Assembly: GCF_001577835.2 (NCBI RefSeq)
Contig: NC_029516.1
Coordinates: 78,472,801 to 78,536,800, forward strand
Direction: 5' to 3'
Length of the DNA: 64,000 nt
DNA from: Coturnix japonica
Taxonomy: Eukaryota > Chordata > Aves > Galliformes > Phasianidae
The translations under genes and the position numbers were made by a program. Shown here one piece after another: positions 12,269 through 26,029 of the stretch (the stretch's first letter is position 1; each line of letters opens with the position of its first letter). Below the pieces are notes generated by a model. That model made no database searches and was not told the DNA's origin. It saw only the letters and a program-made list of their open reading frames with translations.

Positions 12269-12412
12269 GTAGATCATCCAGGCTGCATAACACTCCTTGA
12301 GGTTGTACAGCACAGCGGGTTCATGGAGGTGGGTCATCATGGCCACGTCCTCCATTTCATCATACTTGGGAGGGTTCACGGAGAAGAACTGATCTTCCCT
12401 CACCGTCAGAGT
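12269..12412 (-). CDS. Isolated myosin heavy chain exon (skeletal/cardiac type)
   Basis: This is a 144-nt open exon with perfect borders: acceptor TTTGACAG and donor GTAAGT. It encodes [20 protein letters not shown] and on through [20 protein letters not shown]. It is homologous to MYH15 exon 3 at 4737-4880 but clearly of the skeletal/cardiac MYH type ([17 protein letters not shown]). No first coding exon was found upstream, nor any NPYKWLPVY or P-loop exon between it and MYH15. The family norm NLKERY reads NLKECY here, a CpG-type change. It could be the last remnant of a lost tandem MYH gene, an alternative 5' exon of MYH15, or a recent exon duplication. It cannot encode a motor by itself. 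Confidence 0.75.
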
Positions 12413-15178
12413 CTGTCAAAGAAATGAAAAATCTGTCTATGTCAGCTAAAAGCTCAGAATGGAGATTAAATGCTGATGTGAAACTTGCTTTTTTCTCACC
12501 TCTCCACTCTGGGCTATCTCCTTCCATGAGATGCATCTGAGTAACCATATCTAAAGTGATAATTAGAGCTTTTTTTTTGTGGTCATCGATCCTTGCTGCT
12601 GTTTCAAGGGCACACGGGAACAAATAAAAACAAACTACTTAGGTACTCTTTGAAAAAGCAAATGTCATCCACGCAAGAATGCTTCTGGTAGAAGGAAAAC
12701 ATGAGTATCACATCCAGCAGCACATCCAAGCCCATTCCGTATGGGCTGATGCATTTTCTCTAGTGAAGAATTACAGTTTAACTCTTCAAGCTGCTGAGAC
12801 CTGAAAAGGAATTGGAGGGAGAGAGAAGCTTAACCTTAAAAATAGTTGTTCTCTGCTACATCTCTAGAAGATGAGAAAATTGGCACTAGCCGTTCCATTT
12901 AAAGTTTATGACAGCCTGATTTGAGTTATTGGAAGGGGAGATTTCATGGCTTGTGTATGCCTTTAAGCCCCTTCTACTGTAGTACACATTCAAGCAGTGG
13001 GCACAGATGTCTGAATCCTTGGGAGGGAGCAGCAGCTCCTGCTCCTTTCAGGGTGATCATTTTAAGTAGTTTCCTCTGTTTAATTTTTTGACTATAGCTA
13101 TCGTGTAGTGCACAAGTTTGCCATTGGTTGTACAAAGGCAATGTAAGTTTTTATGGGAAATAGAAAGTGTTTTCTTCTATGCCACTGGACTGGGGGAAAT
13201 TATTTCCAAAATAGCCACAAAAATGCTTACATGCCTTTTGAATCACTGAAACTGGTAACCTATGGCTATCAGTATGCAGATCCCAGAGCCTGAGTATCTC
13301 TTCATGCTTTGAACTGCTGGAAGCCACTAGCAGGGGATGAATGCAGGAAACTGCATGAGGCCAGCAGCTGGGCTGCGGAGCTTGGCTGTTCTTCCCTGCT
13401 GGGTGAGCCGCATCTGAAAGCTGTCACGGGTGCCTATCCCTGCTGACATGTGGCCATCACACTATCATTGGGATGTTTGAATAGGTCAGGGCTCTAATGG
13501 GGAGCACATCTCCTGGGAGCAACGCTGGTGATGCTCAGAGCGAGGATTATTTGGTGCTGATAAATCAGCACTGGGCTGATTCATGGCCCCAAGAAAAATA
13601 AAAGAGGTGGAAAACAAGAGGAAGTAAGCCTCAGAATGTAATCAGTCACAGCTCTTTGGCTATAGAGATATTCTGCAGAAGGGAAAGTCTATTGTGTGCC
13701 TTCCAGAAGTTGGCATTCCCCCTCCTTTCTCCAAAAAGTTTCCAATTGCCAACAACGTCACCCTGCATTGAGGTCAGAGTCTGCACAATGGCACGGCTGC
13801 AGAACTGCTGCGCATCATTTTACTGGCCTCCACACACACCCGTTGCTTTCATTGAGTTCCCCTCCCCACCACTCTTTCACACTACTCTACATTATTCTTA
13901 ACCCTGGGGGAAGGCAAGGAGTTAAACACCTCAATAATATATGGAAGTAGTTCAGGTTAATCTTTTCAGTATTTATTAACTAAGCATTTTGTTTGCACAG
14001 CACATCATTAGAATTCCCATAACCCACTCACCAGCTTTATTACGCACTTCTGAAGCTTCTAGTCTGAAGTGCTGTAGCCTTGATCAAGGCAGAAAAGGAA
14101 AAACAAAGCCATCCATTTCTCTCAAGGGCTGTATTAGGCAGCCCAAACAGGAAGCAGGGTGCTGCATTGGGCAGCCAGCCCAGGACTGTGATCTGCTCTC
14201 TCTGCTCTGCAAATTACATTTCCATGTCAATATGCAGCACTGCCCTCATTTACTTTGGAGGCCTTCAGACACAACATATCCCAGCACTTAGTGCCAACCT
14301 CCTGCAAGACAGCCTCCCTTTGTCTTCTCTGTGCTGCAGCCTCAAGGATGTAGGGCCTGGGTAAAGTGAGGTAGGGATGGGCGCAGCTCTTGCTCATTGC
14401 CCATTTTTGCTGCTGTTTATGTTTCAAAGGAGGAGAGAAGGAAAGAAAACATTCCTGCCTTTCTAAACACAAGCAGTTTTTCAGTGTTTTGCTTCTGTAG
14501 CTCTGCCTGTTAGCTTGACTCCTTGTCAAGGATTGTTTGCTGTCTCACTGCCGTATTTATCTTATGCCAAAAGCAAGCTATAAAAAAAAATATGCCAACA
14601 GTTCAATCGAGGAAAAAATTGCTTTGCGGAGATACTTAACATTACGAGAGCTGAGAAAATAGACCCTGTGTGATTGACGTGACACTAAATAGCAAGGAGC
14701 CACCGTGGGAAACCAGCTGTGTGATTCCTCAGTATTTACATTCCATAAGCAAAGGCAAGATGCTTTTTTCTTCCTGAAATGATCACCTCAGCTAAAGAGC
14801 AGCCAAAGATTGGTAAAACAAACCTGGGTTTAAAACAAGACTTATTTCCAGAAACACTGCATCCTGCCATAAGCTTGAAAAAGCACTATGCTTCTGACAT
14901 CGTCCAGTGACTAAAAGTTGATAGACAAGAAGCATTAGCACCTCCAAAAATGGACATGCCACTCTTCCCTGCACTGAAAACAACTGGCTGATGTGCGTAT
15001 ACAAATACATATTTATGCTTCAGTGTGTGTATATTTAAACACACTCATATGCATACTTAAGTGAAAAAAAGTTTATCTTCCCACCTTTCTCCTCTCAAAT
15101 GTGGTGTTCCACACTTAGAGCTTAATACTCGATAAAAGAGAGTTTTCCCGCAGAGACAGGAACTGACATAGAGAACTG

Positions 15179-15415
15179 ATCATAGGATCATAGAATGCTT
15201 TGAGTCAGAAGGGACCCTTAAGATCACCTAGTTCCAACCCCCTGCTATATGCAGCAACACCTCTCACTAGACCAGGTTACTCACTGCCCCATCCAGCCTG
15301 GCCTTGAATGCTTCCAGGGAGGGGGCATCCACAGCCTCACTGGGCAACCTGTTCTGGTGTCTCACCACAATCATAGTAAAGAATTTCTTCCAGATATCTA
15401 GTCTAAATATACCTT
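15179..15415 (-). mobile_element. CR1 LINE 3' fragment
   Basis: Tail ATCATAGGATCATAGAATG, then CCATCCAGCCTGGCCTTGAA and onwards in antisense. Confidence 0.88.
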
Positions 15416-15536
15416 GTTATGATGCTAAACCTACCTGTTATGGTGCCATAACAAAACATCAGCTGAAACTGCAGCAAGGTTACGTGCACTGCTCTTCAGT
15501 CAATCCTGTTGGAAGAGAATTGATTTAAAATGCTTT

Positions 15537-15560
15537 TGTGTGTGTGTGTGTGTGTGTGTG
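15537..15560 (+). repeat. (TG)12 microsatellite
   Basis: Twelve perfect TG units. Confidence 0.95.
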
Positions 15561-16546
15561 ATTTAAATATACATTATGTCTTCAGAGGGAAGAAATGAAG
15601 GAGGTGAAAAAATCAAATGATGTGCTTGAGACATTGCACAGAGCTGAAGTACCTGCCACACACACAGCTTTAGGCACTTCGGTATCACAATGTTCCAGAA
15701 GAGAAAAGTAAAAGAAGAAAAGAAATAGCACTTCTGGCAGAACGAGGTAAGTACTGAGTGCTGGGAAAACACTGAGGGGGAATGGAGCTTATGCCCTGCA
15801 TCAGTGGAGGCCCCTGAAGCCTTGCATTAAATACTGTAACTCAGTGGCATGGAAACACCAAACAACACATTTGACAGGACCACCAGCCCAGCTGAGTAAC
15901 TTGTTAAATTTTCATCAAAACTCACCTAACAGAAAACCTCAGGCTTTGATCCAGCACGTCCCACAGAAAGATCTCACCAGCAGCTCACTATTCTAACCTA
16001 TTTATTTGCGAAAAGATCAATTGGGAACAACCTCGATTCATAGGGCTGCATCTGCATGACCCCATATGTGCACGAGGCTGTTAGTCTCACCTCTCCCAGT
16101 GCTGTCCTGTGGGTCCCATGCCTCTGCCATTATCCCAGTAACAGCTTCTACGCAGCAACAGCTGACTTTTTTATCAGTGTAGTAGATGTGTATCATTTTA
16201 CACATTTTTCATGGAATCCAAACTTATAGCAGAAGGCTGAGCTGCAAAATCTGACAGAATTTTAACAAAAAACATCCATAAAGAAAACTTTATAAGGTGG
16301 ATTGTTCTGCCTCATGCTTATGAGGGGATAAATTGGTTCTGATGGAAACTCCAGTCCTTCTTGCCATGCTGCAGTTGCTGAACAGGGATATTCCAAAGCA
16401 GAAAATCCCCACCCCTGTAGTCATCTAAACATGCAACAGAAGAATATTAGAGAAGGAATTGCAAGACTTAAGTGCAGGTGATTTCCATTGCATTTCCAGC
16501 ATAATCTAAATACACGCATCCATTACTGACATACCTTTTTCCTTCA

Positions 16547-16645
16547 CCAGACCAGGCTGCCCAGAGCCACATCCAGCCTGGCCTTGAATGCCTCCAGGGA
16601 TGGGACATCCACAACCTCCTTGGGCAACCTGTTCAAGTGCACTTG
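16547..16645 (-). mobile_element. CR1 LINE short fragment
   Basis: Holds the conserved AGACCAGGCTGCCCAGAGCC block and about 80 nt more, in antisense. Confidence 0.82.
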
Positions 16646-18528
16646 AACTACGTCCAGTTTTCTATTGCCACATGGGGGGATGTGGGCTTGGAGTGGTTAA
16701 AAAATACACGAACATTCGAATTGGAATGCAAGATGAATTTATTTCAAAAAGAGAAGGCATCAGAAGGCAGACATGTTGATCCCTTCCACTTAGCTAATGA
16801 AACGCTGAGACTGCGCCCACCAGTGGGCACCAGTTGTCCCATAGCCGTGGGATCCAAACAGGTCTTACTGATTTGAACGCAGGGTACATGTAGAGTTCAA
16901 AGAGGAAAGAAAACATTAACCAGAAAGGAAGCAGTCCTTCAGACTGCACCTTCAATATGTGTTTTTAGTGAGCATTACAGACTATAAAATACGTCTGAAA
17001 GAGCACTTTTGTACCGCGTAAAAAAAGAGAGGTTGCAAAAGGGCAAATGGTACAAAACCCTCCACTCTCTTCCCATTCCCCATCTCGCAGTCTGTTTGCT
17101 AGCAGTAACAACATGCAACATATCACACAGGGCTCTGCTGAGATGAGCTCCAGACCTCTGACACTAAATCACTGATAAAGTCATAACGTGGAGGGAGAAA
17201 AAAAAGGCTAAGCCTCTGTCTCTTCACAATAACCAAGCCTCAGTAGCAAGTAATGGCTGCCTTAATCCAGCTGTCTCCATTAAATGTCTCCCACCACTGT
17301 TATCACAACCAGAGGTGAAAAAGGCATTAGCAAAGGCAAGATATTTTTGCTCAGCACACTCTCGCTGAATAGGGTTTTGTCTGCCTCATGCTTTCCAACT
17401 CTGCAACTAAAGGATGTGAAGACAGTGCCTGCGCACCAGGGCATACAGGAGAACTGTCAGCCAGCTGTGAGAGCCACCAAGAGCCATACACTAATCATTC
17501 AACTTTGCCTTAACATATGAAAACCATTTAATTTTCCTTAGCATCACCTCCCCACTCTCCCTGCCTTAAGGCAAACAAGAAATCTGTTTGTGATCTCTCT
17601 CCATACCATTCTCTTTTTGGAGCAGGTGAAAAAGCACGGCAGAAGGACAGCAGAGTGAGAGGTCAGCACTCATGGCTTTGCGTGTAGAAAATAAAAGGCA
17701 ACCCTACAAAGGCAATGAATGGTTATTAATGGACATCATTTCATCCTTGCTCCTCCTTTATTCATTAGTGTCTTCAGAGACTCCCACTTCCTCCCCCAAA
17801 ATAAAACCCTCCTTGAAACAACAGGCAGAACACACTACCTCCGATGTCTTACAACCTGACAGAACATGTTAAGCACCAACATTTGTTTAACATTCTCAAG
17901 ATCCAGCACTTATCATTTCCGAGTTTACCAGTGTGAAATCCAAAGCCAGTGCTTGCTGAGAGAGTACTTCCTAGCCATGAAGAATTAGGGATCTTAAATA
18001 TTAATAAATGAATAAGAACAAAAAAAAAAACAAATAAAAAAAACTAAAACCCAATAAACTCGAAAATTCTAATGGGAACTGTTCATCAGTGTTAAAATTT
18101 ACACAGAGGATGCACCATCCTCCTGTACTGACAGCATCTCTGATCAAGCTGCCTAAGTAAACTCAGCTTGGTATTCATGCATTCAACTTAAAGAGAAATA
18201 CTTCCTAATGATGGAATCAAAATTAGGAACACAAAGAGGGATAAGACAAGGTTGCTGCTGCTATTTTCAAACCAAGCTCTTCAAATCAAGCATCACTGAT
18301 CCAGGAATCTATGAGATCAGATGAAAAGAAACTTGACAAAATTAAAGCAGATAACAGATTACAGTGAGAGTGCTCTAACAGCCTTAGTGTTGCCATATAG
18401 CAAATGCAGGCTATGACTAAGGCATCTGTTTCTGTTACTAGTTCTATTAAAGCTGATTGCATCTTTCCTTGTTATTAAATTAATAATTGCTAGCTTTACA
18501 TTCATTTTAACAGGCTTTCATTTCTACT

Positions 18529-18541
<13 letters not shown>

Positions 18542-18561
<20 letters not shown>

Positions 18562-18564
18562 TTT
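18542..18564 (+). repeat. Poly(T) run, 23 nt
   Basis: A perfect T run after a CT-rich lead-in, just left of a CR1 fragment. Confidence 0.9.
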
Positions 18565-18587
18565 CCTCCTCCAGGAAGTTTCTATTG

Positions 18588-18803
18588 GAAGAATATTTAA
18601 AGTTAGAAAAGATCTCTCAGGTCACCCAGTCCAACCATCAGCCCATCCCCACCATGCTCACTGACCACATCCCTCAGTGCCACATCCACACAGCTCTTGA
18701 ACACCTCCAGAGATGGCGACACCACCCCCTCCCTGGGCAGCTTGTGCCACTGCCTTACTGCTCTTTATGCAAATATATTTCTCCTAATCTCAAACCTGAA
18801 AAT
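18588..18803 (-). mobile_element. CR1 LINE fragment, diverged subfamily
   Basis: CACCCAGTCCAACCATCAGC and CTCTTGAACACCTCCAGAGA mark a CR1 type unlike the others nearby. It follows a 23-nt poly(T) run. Confidence 0.78.
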
Positions 18804-20000
18804 TCTAAAAGGATTATGGTGAGACTCATCAAGCAACACAGGCTGCTGCTGTGCACCAGATTTCTGTCAATCTGGAGAAGCACAGTGCCAAACGGCACAG
18901 GACTGTTTTAAGAATAGAGCTACTGAAGAAGTGTAAAGCAAGCAGCAATTGCCAGTCCTCTAAACAGGCTTTCACCTACTTTGCATGACTGGAGCCTTGC
19001 AAAGCAGCCAGATCTACTTGCAGACTTGGTTTTCACTTTGCAGCAGGAGAACACATACAGAGATATGGAATTAAGATCCCACTTTGAGTCCTGCTGGCAC
19101 TGAACTTCTGCTGCTCTTTGTGATTCTGCCTCATTTTCATCAGCAGCCAAGCTTCAGTGGTATAGAGGATATTTCCTGCAGTAGTATGTGAGTCACTCAA
19201 CCATGAAGATATTCAACTTCTAAGGACAAAAGCAAAGTGGTACAGTTAATCCAGCAGTGAAAATGTACATATGCTTTCTCTCCCCCGTGAGTGGCATTTC
19301 AGCCAGCAACTTGCTTGCCTGCAAATAAAGGTTTTGCATTATTTCTGATACCACATTGGACTACTGATCAAAGAGCTTTTAGCCTGGTTGTACTCTATAT
19401 GTAACATTAAATACAGCCACTGCCGATATCTTAGCATAATTATTTCTAATTACTTTATATACATGCACTCACAAGATGTCAATTATTTGTAATTACATGG
19501 AAAGTTTCAAGTTTTATTCCGCTAAGATCATTCAGAAAAGCCACAAATGCTTAATTTTTCAAATGACAGTTTCTTATTAATTTGAACTCAGGCTAATTAA
19601 AAGATCTGCAGATTCCAACAACATACCCCATTTTCAAAAGGCAAAACTTTAAGCCTGTAGAAAATATGCTCTACTTTCCATTAAGATTAAAGATTCAGTA
19701 TCTACTTTAAGTGCAAAAACTTCTTCTGCTCCAAGGTACAAACAGCCTCCTGAGGACACCCAGCACCACTGCACATACTCATATAAAAATCTCAGCACTG
19801 GAGACAGCCATCAGTGGAGCAGCCTGGGGTAAGTACCTTCTCCTATTCAGCAGTTATCTTTGCACAGTATGAATAGGGAAATCAATGAGCAGCTCTGACA
19901 GCCACTGGCAGTTACCCTGTGGCATAATAAAGGAAAATGAGTTTGGTAGATACCCACAGAAACACTAGATTCAGTGGATAACTTCAACAAGGGAAAGTAA

Positions 20001-20056
20001 AATCATAAAATCATAGAATGGCCCGGGTTGAAAAGGACCACAATGATTAATCTAGT
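20001..20056 (-). mobile_element. CR1 LINE tail fragment
   Basis: Only the tail is left: AATCATAAAATCATAGAATG and GTTGAAAAGGACCAC. Confidence 0.65.
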
Positions 20057-20237
20057 AGCCAACAAAAATAAGTCTGATGGTTGCGCTGTGGATCTCTCAC
20101 AGTTACTTTTAGCCTCAGTAATCCATTCTAATGACACTTATCATAGGAGAAGTTAAAGCAATAGCTCTACAAGTTAATTGCTGGAAACCAACACAGGCAG
20201 AAGTTAGTCTTGTCATATTCTGTATTATGACTGCTTA

Positions 20238-20521
20238 CGAGGGTGGACAGTGGTAGAAAAAGGGGGAATGGTTTTAAACTGACACAGGGGAGGTTTAGGT
20301 TAGATACTAGGAGAAAGTTTTTCACACAGAGGGTGGTGATGCACTGGAACAGGTTGCCCAACGAGGTTGTGGATGCCCCATCCCTGGAGGCATTCAAGGC
20401 CAGGCTGGATGTGCCTCTGGGCAGCCTGGGCTGGTGGTTGGCAACCCTGCACACAGCAGGGTGCTGGAACTAAATAATCTTTGTGGTCTATTTCAACCCA
20501 GGCCATTCTATGATTCTGTAT
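20238..20521 (+). mobile_element. CR1 LINE 3' fragment
   Basis: Open ORF2 end ([20 protein letters not shown]) followed by a 3' tail ending ATTCTATGATTCTGTA. Confidence 0.9.
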
Positions 20522-22895
20522 ACCAGAGCCCGTTTGGCCACCTAATCCAAGGTCAACACATGACATTTCTTCCTCAAGTGAGAATATCTGCAGTGGCACA
20601 GAGGCAAGGAAGATGAGCTCAACTTTTGTGGAACAAAAAAGAGTTTTCAGGAGTACAAGGACCCAAAGTTTTGTAGCTTTCATCATGCATTGTTTTAAAA
20701 TGCACGGAGATTGGCAAGTCATTGACGGACATGAGTAAAGTTTTGGGTTTTAGCTCAGCAGCTTCACACAGCCACCAGAAGTGAGCTATCTTCCTATACA
20801 AACAAAGTTATTGCACACAGATATCACTGGCTTGATTTCTCCATGCAGTGAGCAACACATAGAGCCACAGTAACCAGATCCTCTCTCCAAGTTCTTCAGC
20901 TCTTCTGAAGGATGGGTATGCACGGATCTGTGAGATGGAGCATACAGGCAGGAGAGCTGGCTCCACTGTTCTGTGACACGCTACAGCAATGACATGGAGT
21001 GACCTTGCCTATTGGTCTGTAAGTGGTTTTCCAGCACGTCACATGCATCTGTTATCGATCCACTTGAATCCGCATAGAACAGCCAATATTTCCTCTGCTT
21101 AACAGGGTTACTAAAAATGCAACAGTACAGTGCAGAAATATCTCCAAACAAAAGTCCCAGTTGAGGTATTAAAAGACACTGGAAAACAACTTGAATGAAT
21201 CCATGGAATTTCACAATGAAATGGGCTTATAACTAGTCTTACATTAGCATTTTGTTGGCCTAAAACATCTCACATCCGAGGACACTTAGCATGTAGTGTT
21301 TGAAAGATAGAAGCGTGTCAGAGCCTTTAACACAAGATAATAAAATCCAGTCTCACTTGCACACATCAGCATGCATAAGTGTTGGCACCCAAGATAAGAG
21401 TCCAAGCCCAGACCTACTCAGTTTTTATCCCTTTCAAAACAGGTAAAAATAAATACATCCTTTCTTACCCATTATGGAGATGAAAACATTTCAAAGAGGG
21501 AAGTTCACATGCACTGCAAAGAGCAGAGCTGAGCAAGGTTACCTCAGTATTGCATACAGCAAGCACTGCTTCAGCTGGAAATCCTCATTGCACACAGCTG
21601 TGTTTATATGTATAATTAATGATTCAGAGGGTAGCAGAACTGTGCCTGGAAGAGGGCAAGTCCTACCTCCATCTCCAGAAAGTGCTAAAGAGATCGCAGA
21701 GACATTTGCATGAAAGAACAGTATGGGTAGGCTAAGAGAAATCTCAAAGCTCTTGTGATTTTCTGCTGTTACACAGTACCTTGCCTTGGCTGAGTGGAAT
21801 GGAAGCCAACCATTAGTATGAACAGTGTGATGCAATTGACTTTACCTGGAAATAAGAGATTTGACCTTAATTGCTGAGCTCAACCTTACCTTGGGTTATG
21901 GACAAGGGCAGAAGTAGTCTGGAAGTCCAGCTGGCACATAATAATAATCCATTGAATTCCTTCACTCATCCCAAAGGTGCAAGACACCATTGTGCCCAAT
22001 CTAACAAAAACCTACCAGTTGCTATCAGTGGTATCAATAATCACTGCTTAATATTTCATCCAACTGGAGTTCTCATCTAACGTCTCCTTGTTAGATTTGC
22101 CTGTGACTGAGTCTGGGAGAAATCCAGGAAAATATTATCACTGAACAACAGCCAAAGTCTGGCACTCGTCTCTACCTGCTTTAACGTTTTAATCACACTT
22201 CAACAGTATGATGAATAGAAAATACTTATCCAACGATTATCACCATTCCTTCCATTTCTCCTTGGATCACTTCCTACCTTAAGGTCTGAGAAACAGGAGA
22301 ATTTGAGGGAGGTGATATTCCAGTTTCGGTAATGAAAGTCATCTGATCATTGCAGTTTAGGACAAGCTCCTGTCCTTTCTTCACACCAACTCGTGAATAA
22401 AGACAATGGTAGCAGGCTGAGTTGTTAGAATTCTAATAAACAAGGCCTAGGAGCAGGAGGGAAAAGGGAAAATGCTATTTGAGTACTCCCAGCTTCAGAA
22501 ATGGAACTAAAATGGGAGGCTGCGTGACCTCTCCCCAGCACCTGCCTGCGCAAACTCCCTGCTCAGCAATGTGGTTAGATGCTATTTTCCCCTGAGACTC
22601 TGCCTCACTCTGTGCATGAGGGAGGCCTGCATGTGAGGGAGGCTCGAGTGGGAAGAAAGGCAGGCGGGTGATGGGGCAGACACTGCTGTCGGCATGCCCC
22701 CTTCGCTCTGTATCAGCAACACTTCTGCATGAGTCAGAAGCGAGAAAAGGAGGATGATTTTAAGATCCAAGTAGCTGCTGTCTGCATGAGCAAGCCAGGA
22801 CACTTTGCCACAGAGCAGCTGTGACAGCAAGCAAGGCATTCACACTAACCTTTAGACAGGCAATCACTACAGCTGGCTGTGTTTTCAGTGCAACT

Positions 22896-23622
22896 AGGTT
22901 GAATTTAAGGTCCTGCATCTAGGAAGGAATACTTGCACACATCAGTACAGGCTGGGAACTGACATGCTGGAGAGGAGCTCTGCAGAGAAGGACCGAGGAG
23001 TCCTGGTGGATTATCAGGCTTGCTATGAGTCAGCAGTGTGCCCTTGTGGCCAAGAAGGCTAATGGTATCTTGGGGTGCATTAAAAGCACATGGTCAAGGG
23101 AGGTGATCCTTCCCCTATGCTTTGCCCTGGTGAGGCCACATCTGAGGCCAGTACTGGGCTCTCCAGTTCAAGAAATATAAGGATCTTCTTGAAAGAGTTC
23201 AGCAGAGGTCCATGAGGATAATTAAGCACCTGGAGCATTTCTCGTATGAGGAAAGGAGGAAAGGCTGAGAGTCCTCAGAGAGTTCAGCCTGGGGAAGAGA
23301 AGGCTGAATCTCATTGCTGTTTATACGTATATTAAGGGCAGGGGCCAAGTAGATGAGGCAAGACTCTTTGCAGTGGTGCGCAGCAACAGGACATGGGGCA
23401 ACAGGCACAGGAAGTTCTATACAAACATGAGGAAGAACTTCCTTACTTTAATGACAACAGAGCACTGGCAAAGGCTGCCCAGAGAGGCTGTGGAGTTTCC
23501 TTCTCTGGAGATATCTAAGACCTGCCTGGATACTTCCCTCTGCAACTGGCTGTAGGGAACTGCTTTAGCAGGGGCTTGGACTCGGTGACTTCTAGAGGTT
23601 CCCTCAAACCCCTTAGAGCTCA
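22896..23622 (+). mobile_element. CR1 LINE fragment, about 0.73 kb
   Basis: Recognisable from AAGGTCCTGCATCTAGGAAG through CAGCAGTGTGCCC to the 3' GGCTTGGACTCGGTGACTTC. It is old, with broken ORF2 frames and no tail repeats kept. Confidence 0.88.
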
Positions 23623-25765
23623 GTGAAATGCTCTTATCTTGCAAAAGCCTGCTGGTTTGTACAGAAACTCTGAGTGCATGAATGTACTACATCCCATAGC
23701 TACAGCCAGTGCCACCAAGAAACACTTTTTGGAGCTATAGGTACTTGTAGAAGATGTATTTGTTCACACATGTGTAAAATAGTGAGCTTTGACATTTCAC
23801 ATAAGGAACCTGAAATTAGCAGTTTACCTCTACTTGTTTCTTGGCTCTCTGCTGGTAACATAAGGGAACTGTGGGTAGGTACATTATGATAAGTACTCTA
23901 ATGAAGTTAAGTGATGGATAGTAGGCTATGCATTTGATATTTTGTCTTCGTTTAATAGATAGCTACAGATCAGGTTCTTCACATGCCTACGAATGCTTGG
24001 GCACAGCAGCAAACATCCAAGCACGTACTGCTGTGGTCATGTCCTGCAGGGAGAGAGGCAAAAGCAATGTTTATCTTGGCATTCCCCAAGGCTTGTAACC
24101 TCTCTGTGGAAATACAGCCACCTTGTATCTGTCAGCTCAAAGATTGTGCTCCCTAAGCACACCAAGCCTAAAAATACATGGCACTTCAGCCATGGACATT
24201 GAACAGGTCAAGGAGTGACAGAAGCCCCGTGTGCACAAGATTCTGCTTCACGGAGTACTAACACCACCCCAGTAAGAGCGACTTTTGTTCTGCCAGTGAA
24301 AGGTATAAAGGAATTTGTTTGGCCTTTGCAGAATACACACGAAGAACCTGCATTAATTTGCTTCAGCTTGAATATAAGAAAGAAAATTAAGGGCTTCTTT
24401 TAAAACTTACATTCAAATTCAGTCATTAGATATGTGATAAAGCAAAGATGTTTTCCACAGCTTTATCCTCTAGAGATATAAAGAGAAACAATTAAGGCGC
24501 ATGATATGACATATAAGCAGCAGAAAGGGCTCCTGATGATGGCCCCAGCCCCCATAAAGATTAAACAAAATATTGTAACTGAGTAGCACTTGCTTTTTTT
24601 GTTTTTCCCCTGGGGCTTGTTGTAAGCCTCTGGATTTTTAAATTACAACAACCTTTTACTTCCTTCAAAGGTTGTAAGGCTTTTTGGCTGTACTGTAAAA
24701 AGCGGCCGAAATGCAACACTTGAGTATCAATATGAGAAAACAATACATCCAAATAGATTATTCCGAAGCGAAACTGAGCCAAAACAACAGCTGCTTACTC
24801 ACAAAATGAATTTTTAATAACTTAATGCAGCGCGAAACCCTAAAACACATCGTAAGCTCAGTTACTTGGAAGAAAACTCACTAATGCGGTATTTACTCTC
24901 TCATAAAGGCTCAGTTACATACGAGGGAACCAGGGGCTAGCCCTTCTGCTATGCGGGCGATCTCAGCATTGTGAGGTGTCTGCTTTCCACGCAGAGATAA
25001 CCTTCTCAGAGATGTGCCTTGGCTCAAAGGGGCAGGATCCTACAGAGCGTAATCAGTGCATATTAGGTGACAGCCCGCAGGCTGGAGTTAGAACAAAGGC
25101 TCCATGACACAAGCCAGCCCCATTAAAAGAAAACTGCAACCAATTATTATGCTACAGTGGCTTAGTCAAGAAAGTCTGGGATTTTTCCACCCTATCAACT
25201 TATTTAGGACAATATACTCCCTTTCCCTACACCCTCCCCACTTATCATTTCCTGGAACATGCTGGGAACATCCCACAGTTCCACCTGCCATCTACCTGGG
25301 TTCCCCAGCCCACAACAAGGGGCATATAATCCATCTTCGTGTTTATCAGACACTGAAGAGTTTGTTTTTGAGACCTCTTGCCAAGAGCTCCCCAAATTCC
25401 CCACTTTCATTTGCAGACAAATGCCATAAAGCCAAACAAAACCGGAAAAGAAGGAAAATGCTCTCTCCCCTTCTTTCCCCTTTACAAGACAGCAAAACAC
25501 TCCAGCAAGGGAACACCAGCTCACCAGCCCACACTGCTGTCATAGAGCAGTATGTCAAAAGAGACATAAGGTTGTTCCTTAGGAAGACAAGTTTAAGAGA
25601 TTGCAAGGATGAGAACCTCAGGCCCAGCAGATTTAGGCAGAAGGTGAGTATACAAATGAGGGTCATAACACCCTGTTATTTCTGTTCAGGGATGGCTACC
25701 TTCTTTGATTAAGACGCTGCCAATTTTCTATAGTCATCAAACAATCCAGATTTTCGTTTTTATTT

Positions 25766-26029
25766 TTTAAGTTGAAGGAGGGAAGATTTAGGTTGGATAT
25801 CAGGGGGAAGTTCTTCACCAAGAGAGTGGTGAGGTGCTGGAACAGGCTGCCCAGAGAGGTTGTGGATGCCCTGTCCCTGGAGGTGTTCAAGGCCGGGTTG
25901 GATGTGGCCGTGGGCAGCCTGGTCTAGCATTAGATATGGAAGCTGGCAGCTCTGCCTACTGCAGGGGTGTTGGAGCTTGATGATCCTTGAGGACCCTTCC
26001 AGCCCAGGCCATTTTGTGATTCTATGATT
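25766..26029 (+). mobile_element. CR1 LINE 3' fragment
   Basis: GAAGATTTAGGTTGGATATC through GGGTGTTGGAGCTTGATGAT, ending TGTGATTCTATGATT. Same subfamily as 37524-37778. Confidence 0.9.

Noticed and set aside
25104-25712. A 202-codon plus-strand open frame
   Set aside because: No domain, no splice or promoter context, and long open frames overlap on the opposite strand. The composition looks non-coding.
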